Translations under genes and position numbers: made by a program
NCBI GenBank assembly: GCA_947448095.1
Contig: CANFNN010000066.1
Location: forward strand, 1-12,124
From: Bacteriovoracaceae bacterium
Lineage (GTDB): Bacteria > Bdellovibrionota > Bacteriovoracia > Bacteriovoracales > Bacteriovoracaceae
Direction: 5' to 3'
DNA length: 12,124 nt
Notes under the pieces: model-generated
What the model was told of the DNA's origin: nothing
The model's input: only the letters and a program-made list of their open reading frames with translations
Database searches by the model: none
In this document: positions 1-5,907 of the stretch, piece by piece
Numbering within the stretch: position 1 is the first letter of the stretch
Layout of the letters: each line of letters opens with the position of its first letter

Positions 1-112
1 AGACGTCATTAAGCTGCAAAGGAAGACCACGCTCAATGCTGGATATTTTAGGCGCTACAGCGAGTGCCTGAAAAGAAAGTAGTAAGAAAGATAAAATCAT
101 TAATTTTTTCAT
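1..112 (-). CDS. Exported protein, N-terminal fragment (runs off left edge)
   Basis: An open frame on the minus strand starts at an ATG whose first base is 112 and runs to the window edge. The first 37 codons give a typical Sec signal peptide: MKKLMILSFLLLSFQALA, with a basic start, a Leu-rich core and an ALA-like cleavage site, followed by VAPKISSIERGLPLQLNDV. A GGAGA Shine-Dalgarno lies about six bases upstream, which fixes the start. A minus-strand TAGAAT box (133-138) is a plausible -10 giving a very short leader. It is divergent from the exported-protein gene at 273. Too little is visible to name the product; it is exported to the periplasm or beyond. Confidence 0.72.
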   Translation of the reverse strand, partial: MKKLMILSFLLLSFQALAVAPKISSIERGLPLQLNDV

Positions 113-132
113 ATTGGTCTCCGTATGCCCAG

Positions 133-138
133 ATTCTA
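133..138 (-). promoter_or_regulatory. Candidate -10 box for the leftward exported-protein gene
   Basis: Reading the minus strand, TAGAAT matches the sigma-70 -10 consensus at five of six positions and sits about 20 bases before the ATG at 112. I could not find a good -35 at the usual distance, so this is tentative. Confidence 0.3.
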
Positions 139-272
139 GCCTCATTTATTAATCCCCTGTTGGTTTTGATGAGAGAGGAGAAAACATTTCAAGGAGTGTC
201 TAAAGTTTAAACAGCATCAAAAAGATTACAAAGCCAGCTCCTGAGAGTCGTTGATCCAAGTAGTATGGGCCT

Positions 273-848
273 ATGAAAATACTTACACTTGCTACCCTGG
301 CCTTAATCTCCTTTAACACTCTTGCGGCCGATACTGGCCTTTGTGACAAGGACTCCCCCATTGACCGTCAACTGCTCTCTACACCTGATGGTGAGGTTGA
401 GGCGGTCGTTTGTAAGCAGGGTGAGGATGTTCTCGTCCTTACAGATACGCCGGTATCTAAAGAACACTTAATCTACGGCGGAGTTAGCATTGGGATGCCT
501 TGGTTAGGAATGGGACTGACTTATTCACAGCTTAATAACGGAAGACAAAACTTTCATATTTCTGCCACTTTAGAGGGAAGCCTCGGAGGCAATGGTGTAT
601 CCATTCAATACGGCAAGCACCCCTTTGGAAACTCCTTATTTTACGGCGGAACCATTCGAGAATATTACGGTCTGCCGGGAGAAAAAGGGTATCAAATCGG
701 ACCATCAATTGGTCTCTCGGGAGGCTCTAAGCGCATCACAGGAGTCGTAAGTATCAACATGCTTGGCGAATACAACACTCGAACAGAAAGGGTAGCACTC
801 GCGCCAGAGCTCTCAATGGGAATTAGAATTAGATTATTTAAAAAGTAA
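273..848 (+). CDS. Small exported protein, probably periplasmic or outer-membrane associated
   Basis: This encodes 191 residues. Residues 1-19 (MKILTLATLALISFNTLAA) form a clear signal peptide. The mature part has two Cys residues (24 and 47) close to the N-terminus. It then has alternating Gly/aromatic/polar stretches (for example GLTYSQLNNG, SIQYGKHPFG, SINMLGEYN) that look like antiparallel beta strands. It ends RIRLFKK, so the terminal Phe typical of BamA-inserted barrels is not at the very end. I do not recognise a family. No Shine-Dalgarno precedes the ATG; a TAGTAT box at 261-266 lies only six bases upstream, so the message may be leaderless. Its stop codon abuts the stop of the convergent gene, and a forward terminator follows at 875-899. 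Confidence 0.75.
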   Translation: MKILTLATLALISFNTLAADTGLCDKDSPIDRQLLSTPDGEVEAVVCKQGEDVLVLTDTPVSKEHLIYGGVSIGMPWLGMGLTYSQLNNGRQNFHISATLEGSLGGNGVSIQYGKHPFGNSLFYGGTIREYYGLPGEKGYQIGPSIGLSGGSKRITGVVSINMLGEYNTRTERVALAPELSMGIRIRLFKK

Positions 849-2009
849 TTAGAATTTCATATTCGTCATGGGACAAACAAACTCTTCCAGTTTGTTTTTA
901 AACATGGCTTCGAATTCATCTTTTGGCTGTTCGGCCAATGTAGTGAACTTCGATTTTTTTAGCGTCTGGTAAAAATCAAAAGGCAAATCTCTTTCAAGAC
1001 TTTCAAGCCCCATCGGGAGGGCCCCAATCAAGCCACGGTAAGCACGAGCGTAACCATAGGCCAGATCCTGGCGAGTATAGCCGTCATAAAAAGCTGCGAT
1101 AATTTCAATTTTTTCCACATCGCTAAGAAGAGTTGATTCACCTAAAACTTGTCCCCATTGATCCATAAAAGGCCCAACCGGTATGAGAAAATGATGAGAC
1201 TTTCGCAGTCCTCTAGGTTGCCGCATCGACATGTGACGGTGGTTTTCGTTTGCAAGAAACGCCTTATTCACTTGGCCCGCATAAACGAGAATGGGTGAAT
1301 ACTGGGAATTCAGATTATGCCCAAGTTTATAAATACGCTGATAAAAAGGATCCTCTGGGCTCATTTTCCACTGATCAATCACGCGGTCTAGATCCCCAAA
1401 GTTATGGGCCATAAGAGCCGTAGACCTTAAAAAATTGATATGATCTCTTTTTTCCCGCAGATCAAGCAAAAGATTTTCTTCTTTTTCAATCTCCGCCAAA
1501 ATCACATCAGCGACATCTTGGGCAAGCTTAGGAAGCTTATTTTTCATGAGAGCATTATAAGCACCAATCGCAACCGAGAGCCATGTTCCCTCATGCGTAC
1601 TCATGACCTGGCTTTGATCAGAGTGATAGGATTTTCGGTTCGTTACTTGCTCATAATTCCATTGCCAGGATTCGATGGTAAGTTTCGCCATTTTTTGAAT
1701 ATGAGAGCCCACAGTTTCATGGCGCCACAATCCTTCTCGGATTTGATTATCAACGTCGGTGGGAACAAAACTTCCTGCCGTAGCCCAGTGAGCGGCAAGA
1801 CATAAATGGAAATATTCCGTGAGATCAATGTGGGCGAGTGCCTTGAGATTCTTTTTATAAAAAATGAGTTTGGCCAGGTAGGCGTTATGGGGTCCAGTTG
1901 TGACTAGCTCCCCTTGAAACAAGTAAGGCGCTGTATTCTCAACATTCTTAATCAGAATGTTCGGGGATATCCCCATGAGTTTAAGTCCGGAAGGTAGTTT
2001 TTTGGCCAT
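849..2009 (-). CDS. Unrecognised 386-residue cytoplasmic protein, divergent from selD
   Basis: The open frame could start as far out as 2060, but that would overlap the selD start. The ATG at 2009 (MAKKLPSGLKLMGIS) has an AGGTT-like ribosome site and starts behind a TATACT -10 box, so I chose it. There is no signal peptide or membrane span. The protein looks mostly alpha-helical, with a central charged helix (AEIEKEENLLLDLREKRD), a His-rich stretch (NENHRHMSMR, then KSHHFLIP) and a Cys eight residues from the end (FVCPMTNMKF). I do not recognise a family. Its promoter appears to share bases with that of selD-selU, so the two units may be expressed together, but a selenium role is only a guess. 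It ends back to back with the gene on the other strand. Confidence 0.7.
   Translation of the reverse strand: MAKKLPSGLKLMGISPNILIKNVENTAPYLFQGELVTTGPHNAYLAKLIFYKKNLKALAHIDLTEYFHLCLAAHWATAGSFVPTDVDNQIREGLWRHETVGSHIQKMAKLTIESWQWNYEQVTNRKSYHSDQSQVMSTHEGTWLSVAIGAYNALMKNKLPKLAQDVADVILAEIEKEENLLLDLREKRDHINFLRSTALMAHNFGDLDRVIDQWKMSPEDPFYQRIYKLGHNLNSQYSPILVYAGQVNKAFLANENHRHMSMRQPRGLRKSHHFLIPVGPFMDQWGQVLGESTLLSDVEKIEIIAAFYDGYTRQDLAYGYARAYRGLIGALPMGLESLERDLPFDFYQTLKKSKFTTLAEQPKDEFEAMFKNKLEEFVCPMTNMKF
875..899 (+). terminator. Intrinsic terminator of the 273-848 gene, inside the convergent gene
   Basis: AAACAAACT (875-883) is perfectly complementary to AGTTTGTTT (889-897) across the five-base loop CTTCC, and the stem runs into a T tract (895-899). 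A core of seven pairs followed by TTTTT is a reasonable Rho-independent terminator on the plus strand. It lies 26 bases past the plus-strand stop and within the last 17 codons of the minus-strand gene. In the minus direction the stem is not followed by a comparable T run, so it should act mainly one way. Confidence 0.55.
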
Positions 2010-2028
2010 ACAGGAACCTAAACCTTCG

Positions 2029-2036
2029 AGTATAAA
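2029..2036. promoter_or_regulatory. Overlapping divergent -10 boxes (selD forward, 386-residue gene reverse)
   Basis: The eight bases AGTATAAA carry TATAAA (2031-2036) on the plus strand and TATACT (2034-2029) on the minus strand, each matching the -10 consensus at five of six positions. The forward box is six bases before the selD ATG at 2043. The reverse box lies about 20 bases before the minus-strand ATG at 2009. No good -35 is visible for either direction. Confidence 0.4.
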
Positions 2037-2042
2037 TGGTAA

Positions 2043-3080
2043 ATGATAAAACTTACACAAACAGTGAAAAAAGGCGGCTGTGCTGCCAAAGTCCCGGCGA
2101 TGGTTTTAAAAGAAATCCTATCCGGTGTAAAATTCCCCACTAAGATTCCTGGAGTCTTGATTGATGGCGATCATTTTGACGATGCCGCAATCTTTAAAAT
2201 TGATGAAAATATCTCTCTGGTTCAAACTTTGGATTTCTTTACGCCTATCGTAGACTCCCCTTACGAATTTGGCGCTATAGCAGCTGCCAATGCCCTGAGT
2301 GATGTCTACGCCATGGGTGGCAGACCAAAGACCTGCATGGCAATTCTGGCGGCCCCTATGGCAACCATGGAGCCTCATGTGATTCAAGCAGTCCTGCAAG
2401 GGGCCTGTGATGTCATGGAAGAGGCCAAGGCTTCTTTGGTTGGGGGACACTCAATTGATGATGACACCCTCAAGTTTGGCCTTTCAGTGACGGGCCTAGT
2501 TTCTACCCAGCACGTTTGGTCCAATGAAGGCGCGAAAGTGGGAGACGTCTTAATTCTGACTAAACCCATAGGCACGGGAACCATTTGTGCCGGAATAAAA
2601 AAAGAAACTTACTCTGAAACTGACGCCTCAGAAGCTCTGACTTCTATGAAACGCCTAAATAACGTAATCGATTATCTCTCACATGATGAGTTATCTCAGA
2701 TTCACGGTGCGACTGACGTCACTGGCTTTGGTCTGGCAGGCCACAGCTATCAAGTAGCGAAGGCATCCAATGTTTCGATCAAATTTCATCACCCAGAAAT
2801 TCCACTGTTTGATCTGACACTGGCTTCGCTTAAAGCCTCGCACTTGACCAAAGCTCACCGAAGTAACTTTGAATACACTCAATCAGTCATTCACTTTACC
2901 AATATTGATGAGGTAGAAAAACAAATCTACTTTGATCCACAAACCAGCGGTGGCCTTATATTAAGTGTTTCAAAACAATCAGCTCCCCATATTTTAGAGC
3001 AGCTTAAAAAGAATTTCCCTAAAACCAGCATCGTCGGATCAGTCGAACCTCGAAGTGAGTTTTATGTCTATGTGGAATGA
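2043..3080 (+). CDS. selD: Selenide, water dikinase (selenophosphate synthetase)
   Basis: SelD makes selenophosphate, the activated selenium donor, from selenide and ATP in the cytoplasm. The 345-residue length fits the family. The N-terminus (MIKLTQ, then GGCAAK) aligns with the family start, with catalytic Cys13 and Lys16 matching Cys17 and Lys20 of E. coli SelD. The catalytic residue is Cys (TGT), not selenocysteine. Further SelD signatures are HFDDAAIF, NALSDVYAMGG, VGGHSIDD, TKPIGTG, TDVTGFGLAGH and DPQTSGG. There is no Shine-Dalgarno before the ATG, and a TATAAA box sits six bases upstream, so the message is probably leaderless. The 3' end overlaps selU, implying one operon with coupled translation. 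No selA or selB is present in the window, so the visible use for selenium is tRNA modification. Confidence 0.96.
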   Translation: MIKLTQTVKKGGCAAKVPAMVLKEILSGVKFPTKIPGVLIDGDHFDDAAIFKIDENISLVQTLDFFTPIVDSPYEFGAIAAANALSDVYAMGGRPKTCMAILAAPMATMEPHVIQAVLQGACDVMEEAKASLVGGHSIDDDTLKFGLSVTGLVSTQHVWSNEGAKVGDVLILTKPIGTGTICAGIKKETYSETDASEALTSMKRLNNVIDYLSHDELSQIHGATDVTGFGLAGHSYQVAKASNVSIKFHHPEIPLFDLTLASLKASHLTKAHRSNFEYTQSVIHFTNIDEVEKQIYFDPQTSGGLILSVSKQSAPHILEQLKKNFPKTSIVGSVEPRSEFYVYVE

Positions 3081-4083
3081 CCCTGAGTTAAAAAATCTTT
3101 TTTTCGCAAAAACGCCTCTCATTGATGTGCGCTCCCCTGTAGAGTTTTCTGAAGGCTCGCTTCCCCATTCGATAAATCTTCCGATTATGAATGATGAAGA
3201 AAGAACACTCGTGGGCACTTGCTACAAAGAGCATGGTCAGGCCGCGGCGATTAAACTTGGCCATGAGCTAGTCCAAGGCCAGGTCAAACAAGACCGAATC
3301 CAAGCTTGGACGAATTATATTAAGGCCCATCCAGAGGCTCAGGTATTTTGTTTTCGCGGAGGGCTTCGTTCGCAAATTACTTGTCAGTGGATCTCTGAAG
3401 CAGGAATTAAGCGCTCCCCCATTCCTGGCGGCTATAAACGAATGCGCCGATTTTTTCTTTCTCAAATTGAAGAGGCTCCGCTGCCGATACTTTACCGTTT
3501 AGGAGGCCTGACGGGGTCTGGAAAAACAAATGTCTTAAAAAATATTCACCAACATATTGATCTAGAAAACCTTGCCTCTCACCGCGGTTCAGCCTTTGGA
3601 GAAAAAGGTATACAGCCAAGTCAGGTTCGTTTTGAAAATGAGCTCGCTTTAGAACTGATGAGAATCAAAAACGCGGTGGTGGTGGAGGATGAAAGTGCGT
3701 TGATTGGAAAGCTTGCTATTCCAAGAAGGTTTTATCACCACATGAGAAGCTCGCCTTTGATTATTTTAAAAACAGATGAAGATGAGAGGATTAAAAACAT
3801 TTTTGAAGATTATGTCTCTCAGTCAGATTTCCAAACACTTTCGGCTCCTCTTCACCGGATTGCGAAAGGCTTAGGGGGGCTACGCTTCAAAGAAGTTCAT
3901 GAACTTCTAAAAAGCGCATTTGAAAAAGAAACGTCCGTTGAAAATCATGCGGCGTGGATCAGTCGCCTGCTACACTACTACTATGACCCCATGTATGAGC
4001 GAGATATAAAACGACAAAATGCTCAAATACTCTATGAAGGATCAGCAACAGAAATAGTTGCTTTCATCCATTCAAAATTCTGA
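3064..4083 (+). CDS. selU: tRNA 2-selenouridine synthase
   Basis: SelU (MnmH/YbbB) converts 5-methylaminomethyl-2-thiouridine at the wobble position of certain tRNAs to the seleno form, through a geranylated intermediate, using selenophosphate from SelD. From this ATG the protein has 339 residues. The N-terminal rhodanese domain (about 1-125) opens TPLIDVRSPVEF and carries the active-site loop CFRGGLRSQ, with Cys96. The C-terminal part is a P-loop domain (GLTGSGKT, about 148-155), followed by HRGSAFG, VVVEDES and the family's late motif YYYDPMY. GTG at 3055 is an alternative start, but ATG 3064 has a partial Shine-Dalgarno (AAGTGAG) just upstream. The start lies inside the last codons of selD (17-base overlap). 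Confidence 0.95.
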   Translation: MSMWNDPELKNLFFAKTPLIDVRSPVEFSEGSLPHSINLPIMNDEERTLVGTCYKEHGQAAAIKLGHELVQGQVKQDRIQAWTNYIKAHPEAQVFCFRGGLRSQITCQWISEAGIKRSPIPGGYKRMRRFFLSQIEEAPLPILYRLGGLTGSGKTNVLKNIHQHIDLENLASHRGSAFGEKGIQPSQVRFENELALELMRIKNAVVVEDESALIGKLAIPRRFYHHMRSSPLIILKTDEDERIKNIFEDYVSQSDFQTLSAPLHRIAKGLGGLRFKEVHELLKSAFEKETSVENHAAWISRLLHYYYDPMYERDIKRQNAQILYEGSATEIVAFIHSKF

Positions 4084-4086
4084 TGA

Positions 4087-4101
4087 GTGAAATTCTTTCA
4101 C
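4087..4101 (+). repeat. Small hairpin just after selU
   Basis: GTGAAA (4087-4092) and TTTCAC (4096-4101) form a six-pair stem with a three-base loop, three bases after the selU stop codon. There is no T run after it, so it is a poor Rho-independent terminator. It may protect the 3' end of the message or be chance. Confidence 0.3.
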
Positions 4102-4110
4102 GATTAACAG

Positions 4111-4129
4111 GATTAAAGCAGGTTTAATC
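4111..4129. promoter_or_regulatory. Perfect inverted repeat upstream of the mgsA transcription unit
   Basis: GATTAAA (4111-4117) and TTTAATC (4123-4129) are exact inverted copies separated by GCAGG. The repeat ends two bases before a possible -35 (TTGAAC, 4132-4137), with a possible -10 TAGATT at 4156-4161 (spacing 18). It could be an operator for the small-ORF/mgsA unit or a weak hairpin following selU. Which factor would bind is unknown. Confidence 0.35.
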
Positions 4130-4131
4130 TA

Positions 4132-4161
4132 TTGAACTTGCGTCAAGATGGGAAATAGATT
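4132..4161 (+). promoter_or_regulatory. Candidate promoter for the small ORF and mgsA
   Basis: TTGAAC (4132-4137) and TAGATT (4156-4161), separated by 18 bases, each match the sigma-70 consensus at four of six positions. Transcription would start near 4168, giving a leader of about 48 bases to the first ATG. A second pair, TTGATT (4181) and TATAAG (4203), is possible but would leave no room for a leader. Confidence 0.3.
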
Positions 4162-4215
4162 CATTTAACCTAAGGATTACTTGATTTTGAAAACATTTCT
4201 TTATAAGAAAGGTGC

Positions 4216-4332
4216 ATGGAAAAAATGATTGAAAAATTCTCCCGCCAGGACTGGTTCTTACGCATTATCTTTTTAGTGATGGTTATTCTGTCACTTCACG
4301 TAAAATACTTTTCCTCATACATGGGCCGCTAA
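4216..4332 (+). CDS. 38-residue single-span membrane peptide upstream of mgsA
   Basis: This short ORF encodes MEKMIEKFSR, QDWFLRIIFL, VMVILSLHVK and YFSSYMGR. A basic/polar N-terminus of about 13 residues precedes one hydrophobic stretch (about residues 14-28) and a short, mildly basic tail. This is the layout of a small inner-membrane protein. AGAAAGG lies upstream of the ATG at 4216 and of a second in-frame ATG at 4225, so either may be used. The stop is 15 bases before the mgsA start and no terminator intervenes, so the two are probably co-transcribed. I do not recognise a homologue. The ORF is short enough that chance is possible, but the ribosome site, membrane segment and tight spacing favour a real gene. 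Confidence 0.5.
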   Translation: MEKMIEKFSRQDWFLRIIFLVMVILSLHVKYFSSYMGR

Positions 4333-4347
4333 GCCGAGAGATTTTGA

Positions 4348-4710
4348 ATGAAGCACCTTGCCCTCATCGCTCACGATAACCTGAAATCATCCATGATTGA
4401 ATGGGTCAGAACTCACAAAGAAAAACTCTCTCAATATCACCTCTATGCAACAGGCACGACTGGTAAAAGAATCGAAGAAGAGCTTCAAATTCAAGTCACG
4501 AAATTCAAAAGTGGGCCGCTTGGCGGAGATCAGCAAATCGGCGCAGGTATTGCGGAAGGCAAGATTGATGGCGTGATCTTTTTTTGGGATCCACTCGCCC
4601 CGCACCCTCATGATGTTGATGTAAAGGCACTTTTGCGTATCGCTGTCGTGTATGATGTCCCTTTGGCGTGCAATAAGGCGACTGCAGATCTACTTATTCA
4701 TCAATTTTAG
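4348..4710 (+). CDS. mgsA: Methylglyoxal synthase
   Basis: MgsA converts dihydroxyacetone phosphate to methylglyoxal and phosphate, a bypass that relieves sugar-phosphate build-up when phosphate is scarce. At 120 residues it is shorter than the 152-residue E. coli enzyme, mainly because the C-terminal tail is absent, as in other short members. The signatures are intact: LIAHD (His9, Asp10), LYATGTTG phosphate-binding loop (33-39), SGPLGGDQQIG with Asp61 as the expected catalytic base, FFWDP with Asp81, and PHDVDVKALLR with His88, Asp89 and Asp91. It ends CNKATADLLI, a conserved segment. It follows the 38-residue membrane ORF and ends seven bases before an intrinsic terminator. The start ATG has a weak GAGAG ribosome site. 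Confidence 0.95.
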   Translation: MKHLALIAHDNLKSSMIEWVRTHKEKLSQYHLYATGTTGKRIEEELQIQVTKFKSGPLGGDQQIGAGIAEGKIDGVIFFWDPLAPHPHDVDVKALLRIAVVYDVPLACNKATADLLIHQF

Positions 4711-4716
4711 TTCCAC

Positions 4717-4740
4717 TTGCCTTGTAATGAAGGCAATTTT
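4717..4740 (+). terminator. Intrinsic terminator after mgsA
   Basis: TTGCCTT (4717-4723) pairs with AAGGCAA (4730-4736) around the loop GTAATG, followed by TTTT. The seven-pair stem directly after the mgsA stop is a modest but well-placed Rho-independent terminator. Confidence 0.6.
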
Positions 4741-4803
4741 GCTGTTTTCCAATAGAATTCATTGAAACATCACCTTCTCAACTTTACGTAATCACGTGCC
4801 CCT

Positions 4804-4831
4804 TTGTGAAAACCCAACTCTCATGCATAAT
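4804..4831 (+). promoter_or_regulatory. Candidate promoter of the 26-codon cassette
   Basis: TTGTGA (4804-4809) and CATAAT (4826-4831) with 16 bases between are a fair sigma-70 pair, the -10 matching at five of six positions. Transcription would start near 4838, about 37 bases before the ORF. Confidence 0.45.
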
Positions 4832-4874
4832 CCATCCATACCCAAAACGATTTGTTGATCAGGAGGTACGTAAG

Positions 4875-4955
4875 ATGAAATCAGAAATCGAAATTTTGGC
4901 CTGGTGTCGGATGATTATGGTTGAGCTCCAGGATTTCAGTCCAGGTTGTGTCTAG
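4875..4955 (+). CDS. 26-residue peptide with a consensus ribosome site, in its own transcription unit
   Basis: The start is preceded by AGGAGGT (4861-4867) with a seven-base spacer, the strongest Shine-Dalgarno in the window. The ORF reads MKSEIEILAW, CRMIMVELQD, FSPGCV and ends in TAG. It has Cys at 11 and 25, a short hydrophobic/amphipathic middle and no signal peptide or clear membrane span. A plausible promoter lies just upstream (4804-4831) and a strong terminator 35 bases downstream (4990-5016), so the unit is monocistronic, about 180 bases long. I know no family with this peptide. It could be a small regulatory peptide, a modified-peptide precursor without nearby enzymes, or a dual-function small RNA. 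The ribosome site argues that it is translated. Confidence 0.55.
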   Translation: MKSEIEILAWCRMIMVELQDFSPGCV

Positions 4956-4989
4956 GGTCCTCTTTTTTCCTAAATTTACCATTGAAATT

Positions 4990-5016
4990 GGCTACCTTCA
5001 GGTAGCCTTTTTTTTT
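4990..5016 (+). terminator. Strong intrinsic terminator after the 26-codon ORF
   Basis: GGCTACC (4990-4996), loop TTCA, and GGTAGCC (5001-5007) form a perfect GC-rich seven-pair stem with a tetraloop, followed by nine T residues (5008-5016). This is the best Rho-independent terminator in the window. Confidence 0.93.
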
Positions 5017-5066
5017 GCCTTTAACCTGTCACTTTTACAATCAATGCTCCTCTCAATCGTGCCTGA

Positions 5067-5073
5067 TATATAA
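5067..5073 (+). promoter_or_regulatory. -10 box placed for a leaderless start of the protease gene
   Basis: TATATAA ends eight bases before the ATG at 5082, so transcription would start at or within a few bases of the start codon. The sequence between (CCCCGTCC) has no Shine-Dalgarno. No convincing -35 is seen. Confidence 0.4.
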
Positions 5074-5081
5074 CCCCGTCC

Positions 5082-5900
5082 ATGAAATCTTTGATTCTAA
5101 TTCTGACCACTTTGTTAGTGCTGGCGGCTGCTTGTGGCAAGCCTGAGTCTCAATTCATTTCAAGAAAACAAGTTCAGATGACTCAAGAGCAAATGTCGCT
5201 GATTCTTGCTGGCCAGTCACTGACTTGCAGTGACCTAGCCTACTGTCCAGAGGCTGTCGCGCGTATGTTTGCCATTAACTTTGAGGATGTGAACAATAGC
5301 TCGACTTGCTCAGCGTTTCTCGTGGCACCAGACCTGGTTATGACAAATTCTCATTGTGTTTTTGGTCTTAAGATGAGCCTGGAAAAAATATGTTCAGGGA
5401 TTTATTTTTCGTTTCAGATCAATGGATTTAATCATAGTGCCCAATGCTCAAAGATTCTTTGGCGTGATGAGCGACAGGTAGGTAGACACTTTTATAAAAA
5501 TGGTGACAACGATTTTGCTCTCATTAGACTGGATCATAATGTCCCGATAGTCCCACTAAAGTTAGCTCCCACTTCACCTCGGCCTGGGCAAGAACTTTAT
5601 CCTATCGTTGTGGATCAAATAGGCGGCTACAACGCTCGAATAACAAAACTTGATTGCCTAGCAGAAAAAAGTATTCCGAAATTTGGGGTCATACAATTAT
5701 CAGACTGCCCAATTATTTCGGGGAACTCAGGTTCCCCTGTTTTAGATCAAGAGATGAATGTGGTAGCATTGATTTTTGCCTCATCTGATAACAAAATCAG
5801 ACATCCCAGTGATGAATTAAGCATAAGAACCAAGTCAAGCTCCAAAGGATTTGCACTCTCAAGCGAATACATACTTAAAAGAATTGGCCATCTGCTTTAA
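5082..5900 (+). CDS. Trypsin/V8-like serine protease lipoprotein
   Basis: This encodes 272 residues. The N-terminus is a lipoprotein signal peptide with lipobox LAAAC, so Cys18 should be acylated and the protease anchored at the periplasmic or outer face. The chymotrypsin-fold triad is complete: His91 in MTNSHCVFG, Asp144 in NGDNDFALIRLD, and Ser216 in ISGNSGSPV. GNSGSP is the form seen in V8/glutamyl-endopeptidase-like (S1B) and secreted bacterial trypsin-like enzymes. Eight further Cys residues (49, 55, 76, 92, 104, 122, 192, 209) suggest disulfides. Substrate is unknown; in a predator such enzymes may degrade prey proteins. There is no Shine-Dalgarno, so the start rests on the lipobox and the nearby -10. 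It is convergent with the gene that ends at 5908. Confidence 0.9.
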   Translation: MKSLILILTTLLVLAAACGKPESQFISRKQVQMTQEQMSLILAGQSLTCSDLAYCPEAVARMFAINFEDVNNSSTCSAFLVAPDLVMTNSHCVFGLKMSLEKICSGIYFSFQINGFNHSAQCSKILWRDERQVGRHFYKNGDNDFALIRLDHNVPIVPLKLAPTSPRPGQELYPIVVDQIGGYNARITKLDCLAEKSIPKFGVIQLSDCPIISGNSGSPVLDQEMNVVALIFASSDNKIRHPSDELSIRTKSSSKGFALSSEYILKRIGHLL

Positions 5901-5907
5901 AACAAGA

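Larger units (their letters stand above)
4838..5016 (+). ncRNA. Predicted short transcript carrying the 26-codon ORF (possible dual-function sRNA)
   Basis: The extent is inferred from the candidate promoter and the terminator. The RNA would be about 180 bases with a roughly 37-base leader, the 26-codon ORF and a 35-base segment ending in the terminator hairpin. Its size and self-contained layout resemble an sRNA gene, but nothing else identifies it as one. Confidence 0.35.

Noticed and set aside
1440..1805. 121-codon plus-strand ORF opposite the 386-residue gene
   Set aside because: It lies wholly antisense to a longer, better-supported frame, has no ribosome site, and its product has no sensible composition or motif.
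2043..2100. SelD as a selenocysteine-containing form
   Set aside because: The catalytic position is encoded by TGT (Cys13), not TGA.
4087..4101. Hairpin after selU as an intrinsic terminator
   Set aside because: Six-pair AT-rich stem with no following T run.
4875..5016. 26-codon ORF and terminator as a transcription attenuator of the protease gene
   Set aside because: The peptide has no run of one regulated amino acid, no alternative antiterminator pairing was evident, and the protease gene has its own -10 box downstream of the terminator.
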